Source: Sphingobacterium sp. CZ-2
Lineage (GTDB): Bacteria; Bacteroidota; Bacteroidia; Sphingobacteriales; Sphingobacteriaceae
Length of the DNA stretch: 64,000 bases
Assembly (NCBI RefSeq): GCF_004526235.1
Contig: NZ_CP038159.1
Location: 3,286,001 to 3,350,000, forward strand
Direction of reading: 5' to 3'
Below the pieces are notes generated by a model that saw only the letters and a program-made list of their open reading frames with translations, did not search any database and was not told the origin of the DNA. The position numbers were made by a program, and so were the translations under genes. Positions 8,666-18,173 of this stretch are shown here, piece after piece; positions within the stretch are counted from its first letter, which is position 1, and every line of letters begins with the position of its first letter.

Positions 8666-9856
8666 ATGTCAAAAACCTATTTCTACAATGGAGCAATAAT
8701 TCTATCTGATTCCCAAATTTCTAATGGTTATGTATTGGTTGATGGAACTAAGATTTTAGATTTTGGTCATGGTGAAATAGCAGTTGAATCAGATACCGTC
8801 AAGATAAATTTGAATGGGAGATACCTTTCTCCGGGCTTTATCGATCTTCATGTACATGGTGGAGGTGGTTTCGATTTTATGGACGCAACATTAGAGGCGT
8901 TCTTAGGCATCGCAAATACTCATGTTCAATTTGGTACTACAGCCATGTGTCCAACCAGCCTTACTGCAGAATTATCTGGTATTTATGCAGTGTTGGACTG
9001 TTACGAAGAAGCATTAAAAATGAATGATACAGGAGCAGCATTTCTTGGGATACACCTAGAAGGACCATATCTAGCTTTAAGTCAAAGAGGAGCCCAAGAC
9101 CCTATATATATCCGTGACCCGGAACCATCAGAATATATGGGTATTCTTTCATATTCTCCCCATATCATCCGTTGGAGTGCAGCACCCGAACTCCCCGGAG
9201 CATTAAAATTTGCAGATTATTTAACAGAAAATGGTGTTTTGCCTTCTCTTGCTCATACCGATGCGATTTATGAAGAGGTCCTCGAAGGATTTAACCATGG
9301 ATTCTCATTAGCTACCCATTTTTATTCTGCGATGTCCGGAATAACCCGAAAAAATGCGCAACGTTTCGCCGGTACCATAGAAGCGGGATATCTAATCGAT
9401 GACATGGATGTGGAAATCATTGGAGATGGAATCCATGTTCCACCACCATTATTAAAACTTATTTATAAGATAAAAGGCCCAGACAGGATCGCCTTGGTAA
9501 CTGACGCAATGCGTGCAGCAGCTATGCCAGAGGGACAAAGTATACTAGGTCGGGCATCAGATGGATTACCTGTGATCGTGGAGGATGGTGTAGCAAAATT
9601 AATGGACAGATCAGCGTTTGCAGGAAGTGTGGCAACAGCCGATCAATTGATCAGAAATTATGTGCGATTGGGAGAGGTACCTTTAGTAGAAGCCATTAAA
9701 ATGATGTCTCAAACACCAGCACGTATATTGAATATAAATCATCGTAAAGGAAAAATTGAAAAAGGCTATGATGCTGATCTGGTAATTCTAAATGAGGATT
9801 TGTTCGCAGAATTGACCATGGTTATGGGGGATATCAAATTTCAAAAATATAGTTAA
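8666..9856 (+). CDS. nagA: N-acetylglucosamine-6-phosphate deacetylase
   Basis: A 396-residue amidohydrolase that converts GlcNAc-6-phosphate to glucosamine-6-phosphate and acetate in the cytoplasm. Metal-binding HVHGGGGFDFMD starts near residue 61, HLEGPYL near 129 supplies the metal-ligand Glu, SLAHTDA and ATHFYSAMS supply further histidines, and the catalytic Asp is in LVTDAM (about 277). It begins a four-gene operon with a LacI regulator, a GH20 enzyme and an MFS carrier (gaps of 6 to 11 bases). Its product is the substrate of the NagB-type deaminase at the far end of the locus. Confidence 0.92.
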   Translation: MSKTYFYNGAIILSDSQISNGYVLVDGTKILDFGHGEIAVESDTVKINLNGRYLSPGFIDLHVHGGGGFDFMDATLEAFLGIANTHVQFGTTAMCPTSLTAELSGIYAVLDCYEEALKMNDTGAAFLGIHLEGPYLALSQRGAQDPIYIRDPEPSEYMGILSYSPHIIRWSAAPELPGALKFADYLTENGVLPSLAHTDAIYEEVLEGFNHGFSLATHFYSAMSGITRKNAQRFAGTIEAGYLIDDMDVEIIGDGIHVPPPLLKLIYKIKGPDRIALVTDAMRAAAMPEGQSILGRASDGLPVIVEDGVAKLMDRSAFAGSVATADQLIRNYVRLGEVPLVEAIKMMSQTPARILNINHRKGKIEKGYDADLVILNEDLFAELTMVMGDIKFQKYS

Positions 9857-9862
9857 GCAGGC

Positions 9863-10921
9863 ATGAGTGAAAAGAAAAATTTACAAGGAGTAAAGGAGAT
9901 TGCTAAACTTGCCAATGTTTCCATTGGAACAGTAGATCGGGTATTGCATAATAGACCTGGAGTTGCCAAAGCGACAAAGGAGCGTGTTCTTGCCATTCTG
10001 AATGAACATAATTATTCACCTAATCTGATCGGAAGAGCCCTTTCAAAACGTAAATTGATCACTTTGGCAGTTATGGTTCCTAAAAGTTCAGAAGAATCGG
10101 CTTTTTGGGATGCTCCTTTGAAAGGCATTCAACGTGCGGTCTCTGAATTAGAAATTTACCAAGTTAAATTGGAGTTATTTTTATTTGATCAGAATGACCG
10201 TTTGAGTTTTATAGAAAAAATTGAAGAGCTTAAAAAAGCAAAAGTAGATGGTTTAGTCTTGGCTCCAACTTTCCTAAAAGAATCGAAACAAGTATGTCTA
10301 TACTGTGACGAAGAAAATATTCCCTATAATTTTATAAATTCCAATCTCGAAGGATGTAATAATCTAGCATATTATGGGCCAAATCTATTTCAGAGTGGAA
10401 CACTAGCGGCTAGGTTAATTAGTTTATTAAATAAGCCAAATGAGGAGTTTTTAATAGTCCATGTTTCCAAAGAACTAGAAGAAGATCATCATATTCTTAT
10501 TAAAGAAGAAGGAGTAAGATCATTTTTCAAGGAACATAATATTGAACAAAATATGAAGCATCTAATTATATTAGGTACAGACTACAGCTATGTATCCAAT
10601 AAATTAGAAACATACCTAAAATCATCTAACCCTAAAAGCATATTGGTTAGTAATTCACGAGTATCTACTATTGCAAGGTTTTTTGAGGAAAAGCAAATTT
10701 CAGGAATTAGATTAATTGGATTTGATTTTCTGCCAGAGAATGTGGAATACCTTCAGAAATCCACTATAGATTTTCTGATCTGTCATAAACCTCTCGAACA
10801 AGGCTATCAATCGATCATGTCTCTATTTGCTCAAGTTAATACCCAGAAAACACCACCTAAAATCAATTATTCTCCTCTGGATGTAATCTGCAAGGAAAAT
10901 TACCACTATTACCAAAACTAA
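9863..10921 (+). CDS. LacI-family transcriptional regulator within the nag operon
   Basis: A 352-residue regulator. The N-terminal LacI helix-turn-helix reads VKEIAKLANVSIGTVDRVLH, followed by the hinge region ending LSKRK. The rest is a periplasmic-binding-protein-like sensor domain (about residues 65-345). The SIGTVDRVLHNRPGV variant is common among Bacteroidota LacI proteins. Lying second in the operon, it probably controls its own transcript through the palindrome at the nagA promoter, with an amino-sugar or amino-sugar phosphate as effector; that is inference. It starts with ATG six bases after nagA. Confidence 0.86.
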   Translation: MSEKKNLQGVKEIAKLANVSIGTVDRVLHNRPGVAKATKERVLAILNEHNYSPNLIGRALSKRKLITLAVMVPKSSEESAFWDAPLKGIQRAVSELEIYQVKLELFLFDQNDRLSFIEKIEELKKAKVDGLVLAPTFLKESKQVCLYCDEENIPYNFINSNLEGCNNLAYYGPNLFQSGTLAARLISLLNKPNEEFLIVHVSKELEEDHHILIKEEGVRSFFKEHNIEQNMKHLIILGTDYSYVSNKLETYLKSSNPKSILVSNSRVSTIARFFEEKQISGIRLIGFDFLPENVEYLQKSTIDFLICHKPLEQGYQSIMSLFAQVNTQKTPPKINYSPLDVICKENYHYYQN

Positions 10922-10927
10922 ATCTTT

Positions 10928-12472
10928 ATGAAGAACTTAATAATCCTCGTATTTACTTTTTTGAATGTTTTATTCATAAATGTCTCTGCCCAATCAAAGA
11001 ACAGTGATTTTAAGGTTAAAGGCTTTCATTTGGACCTAAGGGTTCAAGTGATGAAAATACCGGCATTAAAATCATTTGCAAAGCAATTGAAGGATGGGGG
11101 TATGAATACATTAATTATGGAATGGGAGGCTACTTATCCATTCAAAAACCATCCTTTGATCCCTAATCAATTCGCATATACTAGGGAGGAAGTTATTGAT
11201 TTCGTGAATTATTGTGAAAACTTAGGAATTGATGTGATTCCACTTCAACAAAGTTTTGGTCATGTGGAGTATATCTTACGTCATTATCGATATAAGGAAC
11301 TCCGTGAGGATCAAAAGGATTATTCGCAGATAAATCCACTTAAAGAAGACCTGGCGAAAGAATTGTTTAGAGATCTATTCAATGATTTGATCAGTACACA
11401 TCAATCAGAATATATCCATATTGGTGGAGATGAAACTTACTTACTTGGACATTCTAAGGAATCGCAAAAGAAAGTTGCAGAATTTGGTAAGGGAAGGCTT
11501 TATGGCGATTATATAAAACTTCTTTGTGAATTGGTCGTAAGTTTGGGCAAAAGACCTGTACTATGGGCAGATATTGCCATGAAATATCCCGACGCACTTA
11601 AAGGTTTACCAAAAGAAACAATCTTTGTGGATTGGAATTATGGTTGGGACATCAATATGTTCGGCAAACATAGTAATCTTTTGCAGTCTGGGTTTGAGAT
11701 TTGGGGGGCTCCATCTTTAAGGTCACATCCTGATAATTATTATATCACCCAATGGGAAAAACACCTCAGAAATATCCGCGAATTTATTCCCTTGGCACGT
11801 GGTTTTGGATATCAAGGCATGGTCATCACATCTTGGTCAACATCCGGGTTGTATTCCAGTTTATGGGAATCCCCAAAAGATTTAGTTGAACTGTATCCTA
11901 TTCGTCGCGTTTACCCATTATCTGGATTCAACCTCTTGATTTCAGCCTACTTTGAAGCGATGAAAAGTGATAGGCCATTACAGGTAGACAACTTTGTTTT
12001 AGACTATGCCAAAAGGCAATATGGATTCAATGACCAAGAATCAAAACGATTCTGGAAAGCTCTTCAGGCCAATCCTTATGAAATAAATCAAGGTGTAGTT
12101 GGATCCTCCGATTTGACCATTCAAACTATAAAAGATAGTGCAGAATGGGTCCTGAGGGAATTGCAGGAATTAAACCCTAAAAACAATAAAACAGAATATG
12201 CTCATTACCCCTTAATGGCAGAAATCCGAGCCCAATACCTTGGTTATATGCTAATTGAACAGCAATTGAACCTAGCTGATTTTGATTCCGCAAAGCTACC
12301 TGCCATAATACAAGAATTAAAAGGAATTTTGGATAATAACCTGGATGAGCGTTTTGAAAAACTGAATGGTGACTTTATTTATACTCGTGAAATTCAGGAT
12401 GAACATGATCTTAGAAATAGGAAAGTACGCCTCTTGTACGAGCGATTAACAAGAATGGGAAAAAGCGATTAA
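10928..12472 (+). CDS. Secreted GH20 beta-N-acetylhexosaminidase
   Basis: A 514-residue protein with a signal peptide (hydrophobic residues 3-20, ending VSAQ) and a GH20 catalytic barrel. The diagnostic Asp-Glu pair is in HIGGDET (about residue 165), the pair used for substrate-assisted hydrolysis of terminal GlcNAc or GalNAc. PLQQSFGHVEY lies upstream of it, as in other GH20 enzymes. The usual N-terminal GH20b domain is short or missing. Its place between nagA and a sugar carrier suggests it releases GlcNAc in the periplasm from oligosaccharides brought in by SusC. The exact linkage preference is unknown. Confidence 0.85.
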   Translation: MKNLIILVFTFLNVLFINVSAQSKNSDFKVKGFHLDLRVQVMKIPALKSFAKQLKDGGMNTLIMEWEATYPFKNHPLIPNQFAYTREEVIDFVNYCENLGIDVIPLQQSFGHVEYILRHYRYKELREDQKDYSQINPLKEDLAKELFRDLFNDLISTHQSEYIHIGGDETYLLGHSKESQKKVAEFGKGRLYGDYIKLLCELVVSLGKRPVLWADIAMKYPDALKGLPKETIFVDWNYGWDINMFGKHSNLLQSGFEIWGAPSLRSHPDNYYITQWEKHLRNIREFIPLARGFGYQGMVITSWSTSGLYSSLWESPKDLVELYPIRRVYPLSGFNLLISAYFEAMKSDRPLQVDNFVLDYAKRQYGFNDQESKRFWKALQANPYEINQGVVGSSDLTIQTIKDSAEWVLRELQELNPKNNKTEYAHYPLMAEIRAQYLGYMLIEQQLNLADFDSAKLPAIIQELKGILDNNLDERFEKLNGDFIYTREIQDEHDLRNRKVRLLYERLTRMGKSD

Positions 12473-12483
12473 AACCTTGGGTC

Positions 12484-13803
12484 ATGAAGAATTATCAGGA
12501 AGTTTCAGTTCAATCCTTGACAACAGGACAGAAAAGAATGTCGGTATTGATCATTGCAATCATGTTTTTTGTTTTTGGTTTTGTAACCTGGATAAATGCC
12601 ATTCTGATTCCCTATTTCAAATTAGCGTTTGAATTAAATCATTTTGAATCCTATCTAGTTGCATTTGCATTTTACATTGCCTATCTCGTGATGTCTTTAC
12701 CTGCTGGATACTTCTTAAATAGATTTGGTTTTAAAACTGGGATGATGCTGGGTTTTTTTGTGATGTCAGTTGGCGCCTTCTTATTTATTCCAGCTGGTGC
12801 CGTCAGATCATACCCTTTATTCCTTCTTGGATTATTCACTTTAGGTATTGGTCTTTCAGTCCTACAAACAGCTGCGAATCCTTATGTGACGATATTGGGA
12901 GATAAAGAGCGAGCCGCCCAACGATTTAGTATCATGGGGATCTGTAATAAAATGGCTGGCATTATTGCTCCATTATTGTTCGCGGCTATTATTCTTAAGC
13001 CGGAAGATAAAGAATACTTTGAATCAATACTGACCTTATCTCCCCAGGAAAAAAATCTTGCTCTAAATGGATTGACACAAAGGGTCATTGTTCCGTATGG
13101 GATTGTGGGCGTCGTGTTAATCGGATTGGGTTTATTGATCAAATTCTCGCCATTACCTGAAATAAATACTTCAGAGGATGGGAAATCTGATCTATCTGAT
13201 GCTAAAGTAAAGCCCAATATCTTCGCTTTTCCTCATTTGGTTTTAGGAAGTGTTGCTATATTTTTTCACGTTGGTTCCCAAGTAATTGCGGTAGATAGTA
13301 TCATTAATTATGCTCAACATCATGGCTTAAGCTTCTATGATGCCAAAACTTTTCCTTCATATACGCTTACTGCTACGATTATAGGGTATTTATTGGGGAT
13401 CTTTTTGATCCCGAAATACATCAGCCAATTATCGGCCTTGAAATTCTGCACCTGCTTTGGTCTGATATTATCTACAGGGATTTTATTCTTTAACGGGGAG
13501 ATTAATCTTTTGGGTTATCACACGGATGTTTCCGTCTGGTTCTTGGTTTTATTAGGTTTCGCCAATTCGATGATTTGGGCTGGGGTATGGCCATTAGCCT
13601 TATCAGATTTGGGTAAATATCTTAAAATTGGCGCTTCTTTATTGGTAATGGCCCTGTGTGGAAATGCTATCCTACCGATGCTGTATGGGTATTTTGCTGA
13701 TTATATGGGTCTGCGGGAAGCCTATTGGGTATTAATACCATGTTACGCATATCTCATTTATTATGCTTTTCACGGATATAAACTCAGAAACTGGAAAACT
13801 TAA
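12484..13803 (+). CDS. Sugar MFS transporter of the FucP/NagP type
   Basis: A 439-residue inner-membrane protein with twelve hydrophobic segments and the family features FFVFGFVTWINAILIPYFK near the N-terminus and LQTAANPYVTILG in segment four or five. The FHS family includes fucose, glucose/galactose and GlcNAc (NagP) proton symporters. The operon position after nagA and GH20 makes N-acetylglucosamine the most likely substrate, but no residue proves it. A cytoplasmic kinase would be needed to make GlcNAc-6-phosphate, and none is in the window. Its stop overlaps the convergent LacI gene by four bases. Confidence 0.87.
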   Translation: MKNYQEVSVQSLTTGQKRMSVLIIAIMFFVFGFVTWINAILIPYFKLAFELNHFESYLVAFAFYIAYLVMSLPAGYFLNRFGFKTGMMLGFFVMSVGAFLFIPAGAVRSYPLFLLGLFTLGIGLSVLQTAANPYVTILGDKERAAQRFSIMGICNKMAGIIAPLLFAAIILKPEDKEYFESILTLSPQEKNLALNGLTQRVIVPYGIVGVVLIGLGLLIKFSPLPEINTSEDGKSDLSDAKVKPNIFAFPHLVLGSVAIFFHVGSQVIAVDSIINYAQHHGLSFYDAKTFPSYTLTATIIGYLLGIFLIPKYISQLSALKFCTCFGLILSTGILFFNGEINLLGYHTDVSVWFLVLLGFANSMIWAGVWPLALSDLGKYLKIGASLLVMALCGNAILPMLYGYFADYMGLREAYWVLIPCYAYLIYYAFHGYKLRNWKT

Positions 13804-14843
13804 TATTTATCCCTGTCGCTCGACTCCCGAAGGATAAGTTCGGTTTTTATTAAAATTTCTTGGTAATCGGTGTGTTCGAAATCAGGGTCTTCAATTTGCT
13901 GGATAAGAAGTTTCGATGCTACTTTGCCCATGGAATAAGCATTATCGTCTATACTGGATAATTGGGGGTCAACAACCTTGGAAATAGGGTAATTACTAAA
14001 ACCTATAATCGCGATATCCTTTGGGATTTGAAATCCCAATTTTTTAAATACTTGTATAGCGGCTGCGGCAGTATAATCATTTGCACAAACTAATCCGTCT
14101 ATTTTCATATTCGAATTAGCCAAAGATTGAGCCAACTCCAAACCCTCCTCATAACTCAAATGCTTGGCTTCCTTTATCAATTCTTCTTGTACAGTTAATC
14201 CTTGCTGAAGTAATGCATCTTTATATCCTTGTAAACGAGATTGGAAAATGCCTACCGATTGGTCTCCAGAAATATGTGCAATCTGCTTACAGCCCATTTG
14301 AATTAGATGTTCAGTTGCCTTAAAGGATGCTTCATGATCATTGATCATCACCTTGTTGGTTTTTAAACCTGTTGCATTTCTGTCATATACCACCAAGGGG
14401 ATATTGGCTTTTTTTAACTTTTTGAGATGTTCATAGCGATGTGTTTCTAAACCAGGACAAATTATTAATCCGGCAGCCAAAGAACTCTCCAGCATTTGCA
14501 CAATCTCCTTTTCTTTTTTGTAATTATCCTGGGATTGAAAAATGGTTATTTGATAGCCGTTTTTATAAGCATAGTCTTCAATTCCACTAATTACTTTGGA
14601 ATGAAAATCAATATCAATTCTTGGGCAAATCACCCCGATGGACTTTGTTTTTTTACTCCGGAAACTGGAAGCTATGGGGTCGATTGAAAAACCTAATTCC
14701 TTAACTTTTTCATTCACCATTTTTTTAGTAGCCTCACTGATCGCGGGATGATTCGATAAAACGCGGGAAACGGTTGAAGTCGAAACGTTCAATGCTTTTG
14801 CTATATCTTTTATGGTAATCCTTGGGGAATCTGCCTGTTTCAT
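13800..14843 (-). CDS. LacI-family repressor, divergent from susC
   Basis: A 347-residue LacI/GalR-type regulator. The DNA-binding head reads ITIKDIAKALNVSTSTVSRV with the hinge helix following, and the sensor domain contains IGVICPRIDI and VNDYTAAAAIQVF-like segments of the periplasmic-binding fold. It is transcribed away from the susC operon, and the space between them holds two sites of the form TGCAA-N4-TTGCA, which fits the LacI-family operator pattern. It therefore probably represses susC and perhaps itself. It is separate from the other LacI protein at 9863, and the helix sequences differ enough to expect a different operator. Confidence 0.87.
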   Translation of the reverse strand: MKQADSPRITIKDIAKALNVSTSTVSRVLSNHPAISEATKKMVNEKVKELGFSIDPIASSFRSKKTKSIGVICPRIDIDFHSKVISGIEDYAYKNGYQITIFQSQDNYKKEKEIVQMLESSLAAGLIICPGLETHRYEHLKKLKKANIPLVVYDRNATGLKTNKVMINDHEASFKATEHLIQMGCKQIAHISGDQSVGIFQSRLQGYKDALLQQGLTVQEELIKEAKHLSYEEGLELAQSLANSNMKIDGLVCANDYTAAAAIQVFKKLGFQIPKDIAIIGFSNYPISKVVDPQLSSIDDNAYSMGKVASKLLIQQIEDPDFEHTDYQEILIKTELILRESSDRDKY

Positions 14844-14902
14844 CCTTAAAAATTTATGGAACCTAATTTAATGTAATTTTTCTGTTATTCAAATTTATGA
14901 AT

Positions 14903-14940
14903 CATATAATTTAATGCAATTGATTGCATTAAATTATATG
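14903..14940. promoter_or_regulatory. LacI-type operator 1 (perfect inverted repeat)
   Basis: Arms of seventeen bases (14903-14919 and 14924-14940) are perfectly complementary around the centre TTGA. The inner core TGCAA-TTGA-TTGCA at 14915-14928 matches the usual LacI-family operator layout. It lies 60 bases upstream of the repressor start and about 130 bases before susC. Confidence 0.78.
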
Positions 14941-14988
14941 TATAATTAATTTATAACCATAAAATAACGCAATGTGATATTTATTTTA

Positions 14989-15004
14989 ATGCAAACATTT
15001 GCAT
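14989..15004. promoter_or_regulatory. LacI-type operator 2
   Basis: ATGCAAA at 14989-14995 and TTTGCAT at 14998-15004 form an inverted repeat, again with the core TGCAA-N4-TTGCA (14990-15003), the same pattern and spacing as operator 1. Its right arm contains the TTTG that fits as the -33 box of the susC promoter, so binding here should block RNA polymerase. Confidence 0.72.
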
Positions 15005-15029
15005 AAATTATCTTAAAATCATAACTTGC
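14998..15029 (+). promoter_or_regulatory. Probable susC promoter
   Basis: TTTG at 14998-15001 and TAACTTGC at 15022-15029 (six of eight matches to TAnnTTTG) are twenty bases apart, close to the Bacteroidota sigma factor consensus. The leader to the ATG at 15070 would be about 35 bases. Confidence 0.5.
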
Positions 15030-15069
15030 TTACATAAACAAACAGATTGTAAACCTTTAATCTGAAATT

Positions 15070-18000
15070 ATGATGATAACCACCCACCGATTTATGATTA
15101 AATTGGAAAGTCGAGTAGTTAGCAAAATACTCTTTCTCTTAGGATTGATTTTGTTAGCCTTCTTTACTGCCCAGGCGCAGACCAAAACTATTACAGGATA
15201 TGTCAAGGATAGCAATAATGCTGGTTTGGCCGGAGTAACCGTCCAAGTCGCAGGCAGCTCTAAAGCAACAAGTACAAATGATCAAGGCTATTTTGAAATG
15301 ACCAATATTTCTGTTGGTCAAGAATTGATATTCAGCTTTCAAGGATTTACCGAAAAACGTGTTACTGTCCAAAACCAAACTATTCTTCAAGTCACTTTAG
15401 AATTCAGTTCTACAGTCATAGAAGAAACAGTTGTAGTAGGGTATGGTCGCCAAAAGAAAAGAAACCTGACTGGATCAATTGTTTCGGTCGGTTCCAATGA
15501 GATTGAAAAAACCAGTTTACAAGATCCTATTTCCATTCTTCAAGGTCGTGCTGCCGGTGTTCAGATATCTTCAAACTCCGGTGCACCAGGTTCAGAAATG
15601 ATGATTCGTGTGAGAGGAAATTCTTCTTTGAACTCAGGCAATAATCCATTGTTTGTCGTTGATGGCATTCCAATTGAGTCAAATTCTATCTCCTCCTTAA
15701 ATGGTACAGAAAACTTTGGCCTCAATCCTTTGGCAGATATCAACCCAAATGATATTGCATCCATAGAGATATTAAAAGATGCAGCTTCCACAGCTATTTA
15801 TGGTTCTAGGGCTGCAAATGGGGTTGTTATGATCACGACTAAGCGAGGTGCTGAAGGGAAACCTGAAGTCCTTGTCAATGCTACTACGGGCATTAGTAAT
15901 CTCACCCGTAATTTAAGCGTGCTTAATGCTGCCCAATATAGAGAAGCTGTCTTGGATTCTTACTTTGCCCTACCAAATCCAGAAGAACCGTATTATACCA
16001 TAATTGATTCTTTAAACCCAATGAACAATGGTGATGTAGATTGGCAGGATGAATTGATGCGTACAGCGAAGCAATATAAAATTGATGTTGCAGTAAGAGG
16101 TGGTACCAAAGCGGCAAAATATGCTTGGAGCACATCCTATTTAGATCAAGATGGGATAATTCTAAATTCGAATTACAAAAGGTTTACTTCCAGATTGAAT
16201 GTTGATTTTGATCTAACGGATTACCTTAGAATAGGCCAAAGTATTTCTTATACCAATGGGGTGAACAATCGGACCAATGCTGCAGGAACGGGGAATTTAA
16301 GTATCATTCGAAGTTTATTGGTTAGACCTCCAAACATGTCCATGTACTTACCAGACGGTTCCTTGAATGGTTATATGATCGGTATGCGCAATCCAGTTGG
16401 AATGGCATTATATGCCACTAACCTCAATAAAAGTAATCGTATAATAGGAAGTCAATATGTAGAGGCTGATATATTTAAAGACCTGAAATTCAGATCAAAT
16501 TTTAACTTGGATTATATATCCATGAAAGAGGAAGAATTTATGCCTTCGATATTAGATTATCGTGAGGGATATAATACAGGAGGGGTAAGAAATATTGGTA
16601 ATCTCACTTGGGGAAATGAAAGTTATTTCACCTACCAAAAGAGTTTGGAGAATGTACATAATTTTGGAGGGGTTTTGGGTATGAGTTTCCAGAAGTGGCG
16701 ATTTGATCGGACGGGACTTGATGGAATGTTCTTTCCAAGTGATGATATCAGAACGCTGAATGCCGCATCGGTCATTTCTAACCAAGGAGTGAATGTGGCT
16801 TCCGAACACGCCATGTTATCCTATTTTGGACGTGCTACCTATGATTATAGAGGTAAATACCTTCTAGAATTCAATCTACGAGCAGATGGATCATCCCGAT
16901 TTGGTAGAGATAATCAATTTGGATTTTTTCCATCTGCCTCAGCCGGGTGGAGATTTAAGGATGAAGAAATGCTTAAAGATGCCAGTTGGTTAAGTGATGG
17001 TAAATTGAGGTTTAGTTTAGGAAGTACTGGTAATGAAGCGATTGGAGATTACACTTCACAGGGTGAATTTACCTTAGGAACGAATTACCTTGATTTTTCA
17101 GGAGCATCGCCTACTGTTATGCCAAATGCGAGTTTGAGTTGGGAGACAACGACACAGTATAACCTTGGTCTGGAATTGGGCTTTTGGAACAATCGGGTTT
17201 TATTTACGACAGAAGCGTATTTAAAGCAAACACGTGATTTATTATATAATGTACCAATTCCAAATACTACAGGTTTCGAGTTTATTACTCAGAACATTGG
17301 AAATATTGAAAACAAAGGCTTAGAGTTTAGCTTACAAACTAAAAACTTACAAGGTGCATTCACCTGGAATACAGGTCTTAATATAAGTTTGAACCGGAAT
17401 AAAGTAGCATCTTTGCCAGAAAACTTATTGACGAATGGGTATATCCAAAATGGGACATATCATATTTTACAAGAAGGACTGCCAATCGGTGTATTTTATG
17501 GATGGCGTTTTATGGGTGTATATGCGCGTGATGAAGATAATGTAAACAAAGTTACTCATGGTGCTAGCGGACCTGTTTTTGTGGGCGGTGATCCCATTTG
17601 GAAGGATTTAAATGGAGATAATATCATCAATCAGGATGACCGTGAAATTATTGGTTATGCTGAACCAAAATTCTTTGGTGGTATTTCTAACGATTTTAGT
17701 TATAAAAATTTCCATCTCAATGTATTCCTTCAGTATTCCGTTGGAAATGAAATATATAGTGAATTGAACCATCAAAGAAACTCTGTTGTACGGTACAATA
17801 ATCTTTCTACAGATGCACTTGACAGGTGGCGAGAGCAGGGAGATATCACTAATTTTCCAAGATTGATTAGGGACGATCCAAAGCAATCAGATTCACGTGT
17901 TCAAAGTAGGTGGGTAGAAGATGGTTCTTACATCAAGTTGAAAAATGTAAACCTACGTTATAGTCTCAAACCCGAATGGACCCAAAAAATTGGACTCAGA

Positions 18001-18162
18001 AAGGTTGACGCCTTTATTAATGCCAATAATTTAATCACTTGGACCAAATATACTGGTTTTGATCCTGATGTAAATTCGTATTCCGGACTTCGGGTGGGCC
18101 TGGATGAGGGGTCTTACCCGCAGAGCCGTACGTTTATGTTTGGTTTAACATTTGGACTTTAA
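15070..18162 (+). CDS. SusC/RagA-type TonB-linked outer membrane transporter
   Basis: A 1030-residue outer-membrane protein. After a signal peptide ending TAQAQ comes a carboxypeptidase-D-like regulatory domain (about residues 38-110), then the TonB box/plug beginning VVVGYGRQKKRNLTGSI, and a long beta-barrel ending in RTFMFGLTFGL with a terminal aromatic-rich strand. With the SusD partner it forms the lidded pump that imports oligosaccharides. It starts the second operon of the locus, and the following genes are 2 to 33 bases apart. The imported glycan is not identifiable from the sequence, but the surrounding nag genes suggest a GlcNAc-containing one. Confidence 0.94.
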   Translation: MMITTHRFMIKLESRVVSKILFLLGLILLAFFTAQAQTKTITGYVKDSNNAGLAGVTVQVAGSSKATSTNDQGYFEMTNISVGQELIFSFQGFTEKRVTVQNQTILQVTLEFSSTVIEETVVVGYGRQKKRNLTGSIVSVGSNEIEKTSLQDPISILQGRAAGVQISSNSGAPGSEMMIRVRGNSSLNSGNNPLFVVDGIPIESNSISSLNGTENFGLNPLADINPNDIASIEILKDAASTAIYGSRAANGVVMITTKRGAEGKPEVLVNATTGISNLTRNLSVLNAAQYREAVLDSYFALPNPEEPYYTIIDSLNPMNNGDVDWQDELMRTAKQYKIDVAVRGGTKAAKYAWSTSYLDQDGIILNSNYKRFTSRLNVDFDLTDYLRIGQSISYTNGVNNRTNAAGTGNLSIIRSLLVRPPNMSMYLPDGSLNGYMIGMRNPVGMALYATNLNKSNRIIGSQYVEADIFKDLKFRSNFNLDYISMKEEEFMPSILDYREGYNTGGVRNIGNLTWGNESYFTYQKSLENVHNFGGVLGMSFQKWRFDRTGLDGMFFPSDDIRTLNAASVISNQGVNVASEHAMLSYFGRATYDYRGKYLLEFNLRADGSSRFGRDNQFGFFPSASAGWRFKDEEMLKDASWLSDGKLRFSLGSTGNEAIGDYTSQGEFTLGTNYLDFSGASPTVMPNASLSWETTTQYNLGLELGFWNNRVLFTTEAYLKQTRDLLYNVPIPNTTGFEFITQNIGNIENKGLEFSLQTKNLQGAFTWNTGLNISLNRNKVASLPENLLTNGYIQNGTYHILQEGLPIGVFYGWRFMGVYARDEDNVNKVTHGASGPVFVGGDPIWKDLNGDNIINQDDREIIGYAEPKFFGGISNDFSYKNFHLNVFLQYSVGNEIYSELNHQRNSVVRYNNLSTDALDRWREQGDITNFPRLIRDDPKQSDSRVQSRWVEDGSYIKLKNVNLRYSLKPEWTQKIGLRKVDAFINANNLITWTKYTGFDPDVNSYSGLRVGLDEGSYPQSRTFMFGLTFGL

Positions 18163-18173
18163 TTTGAATTATC

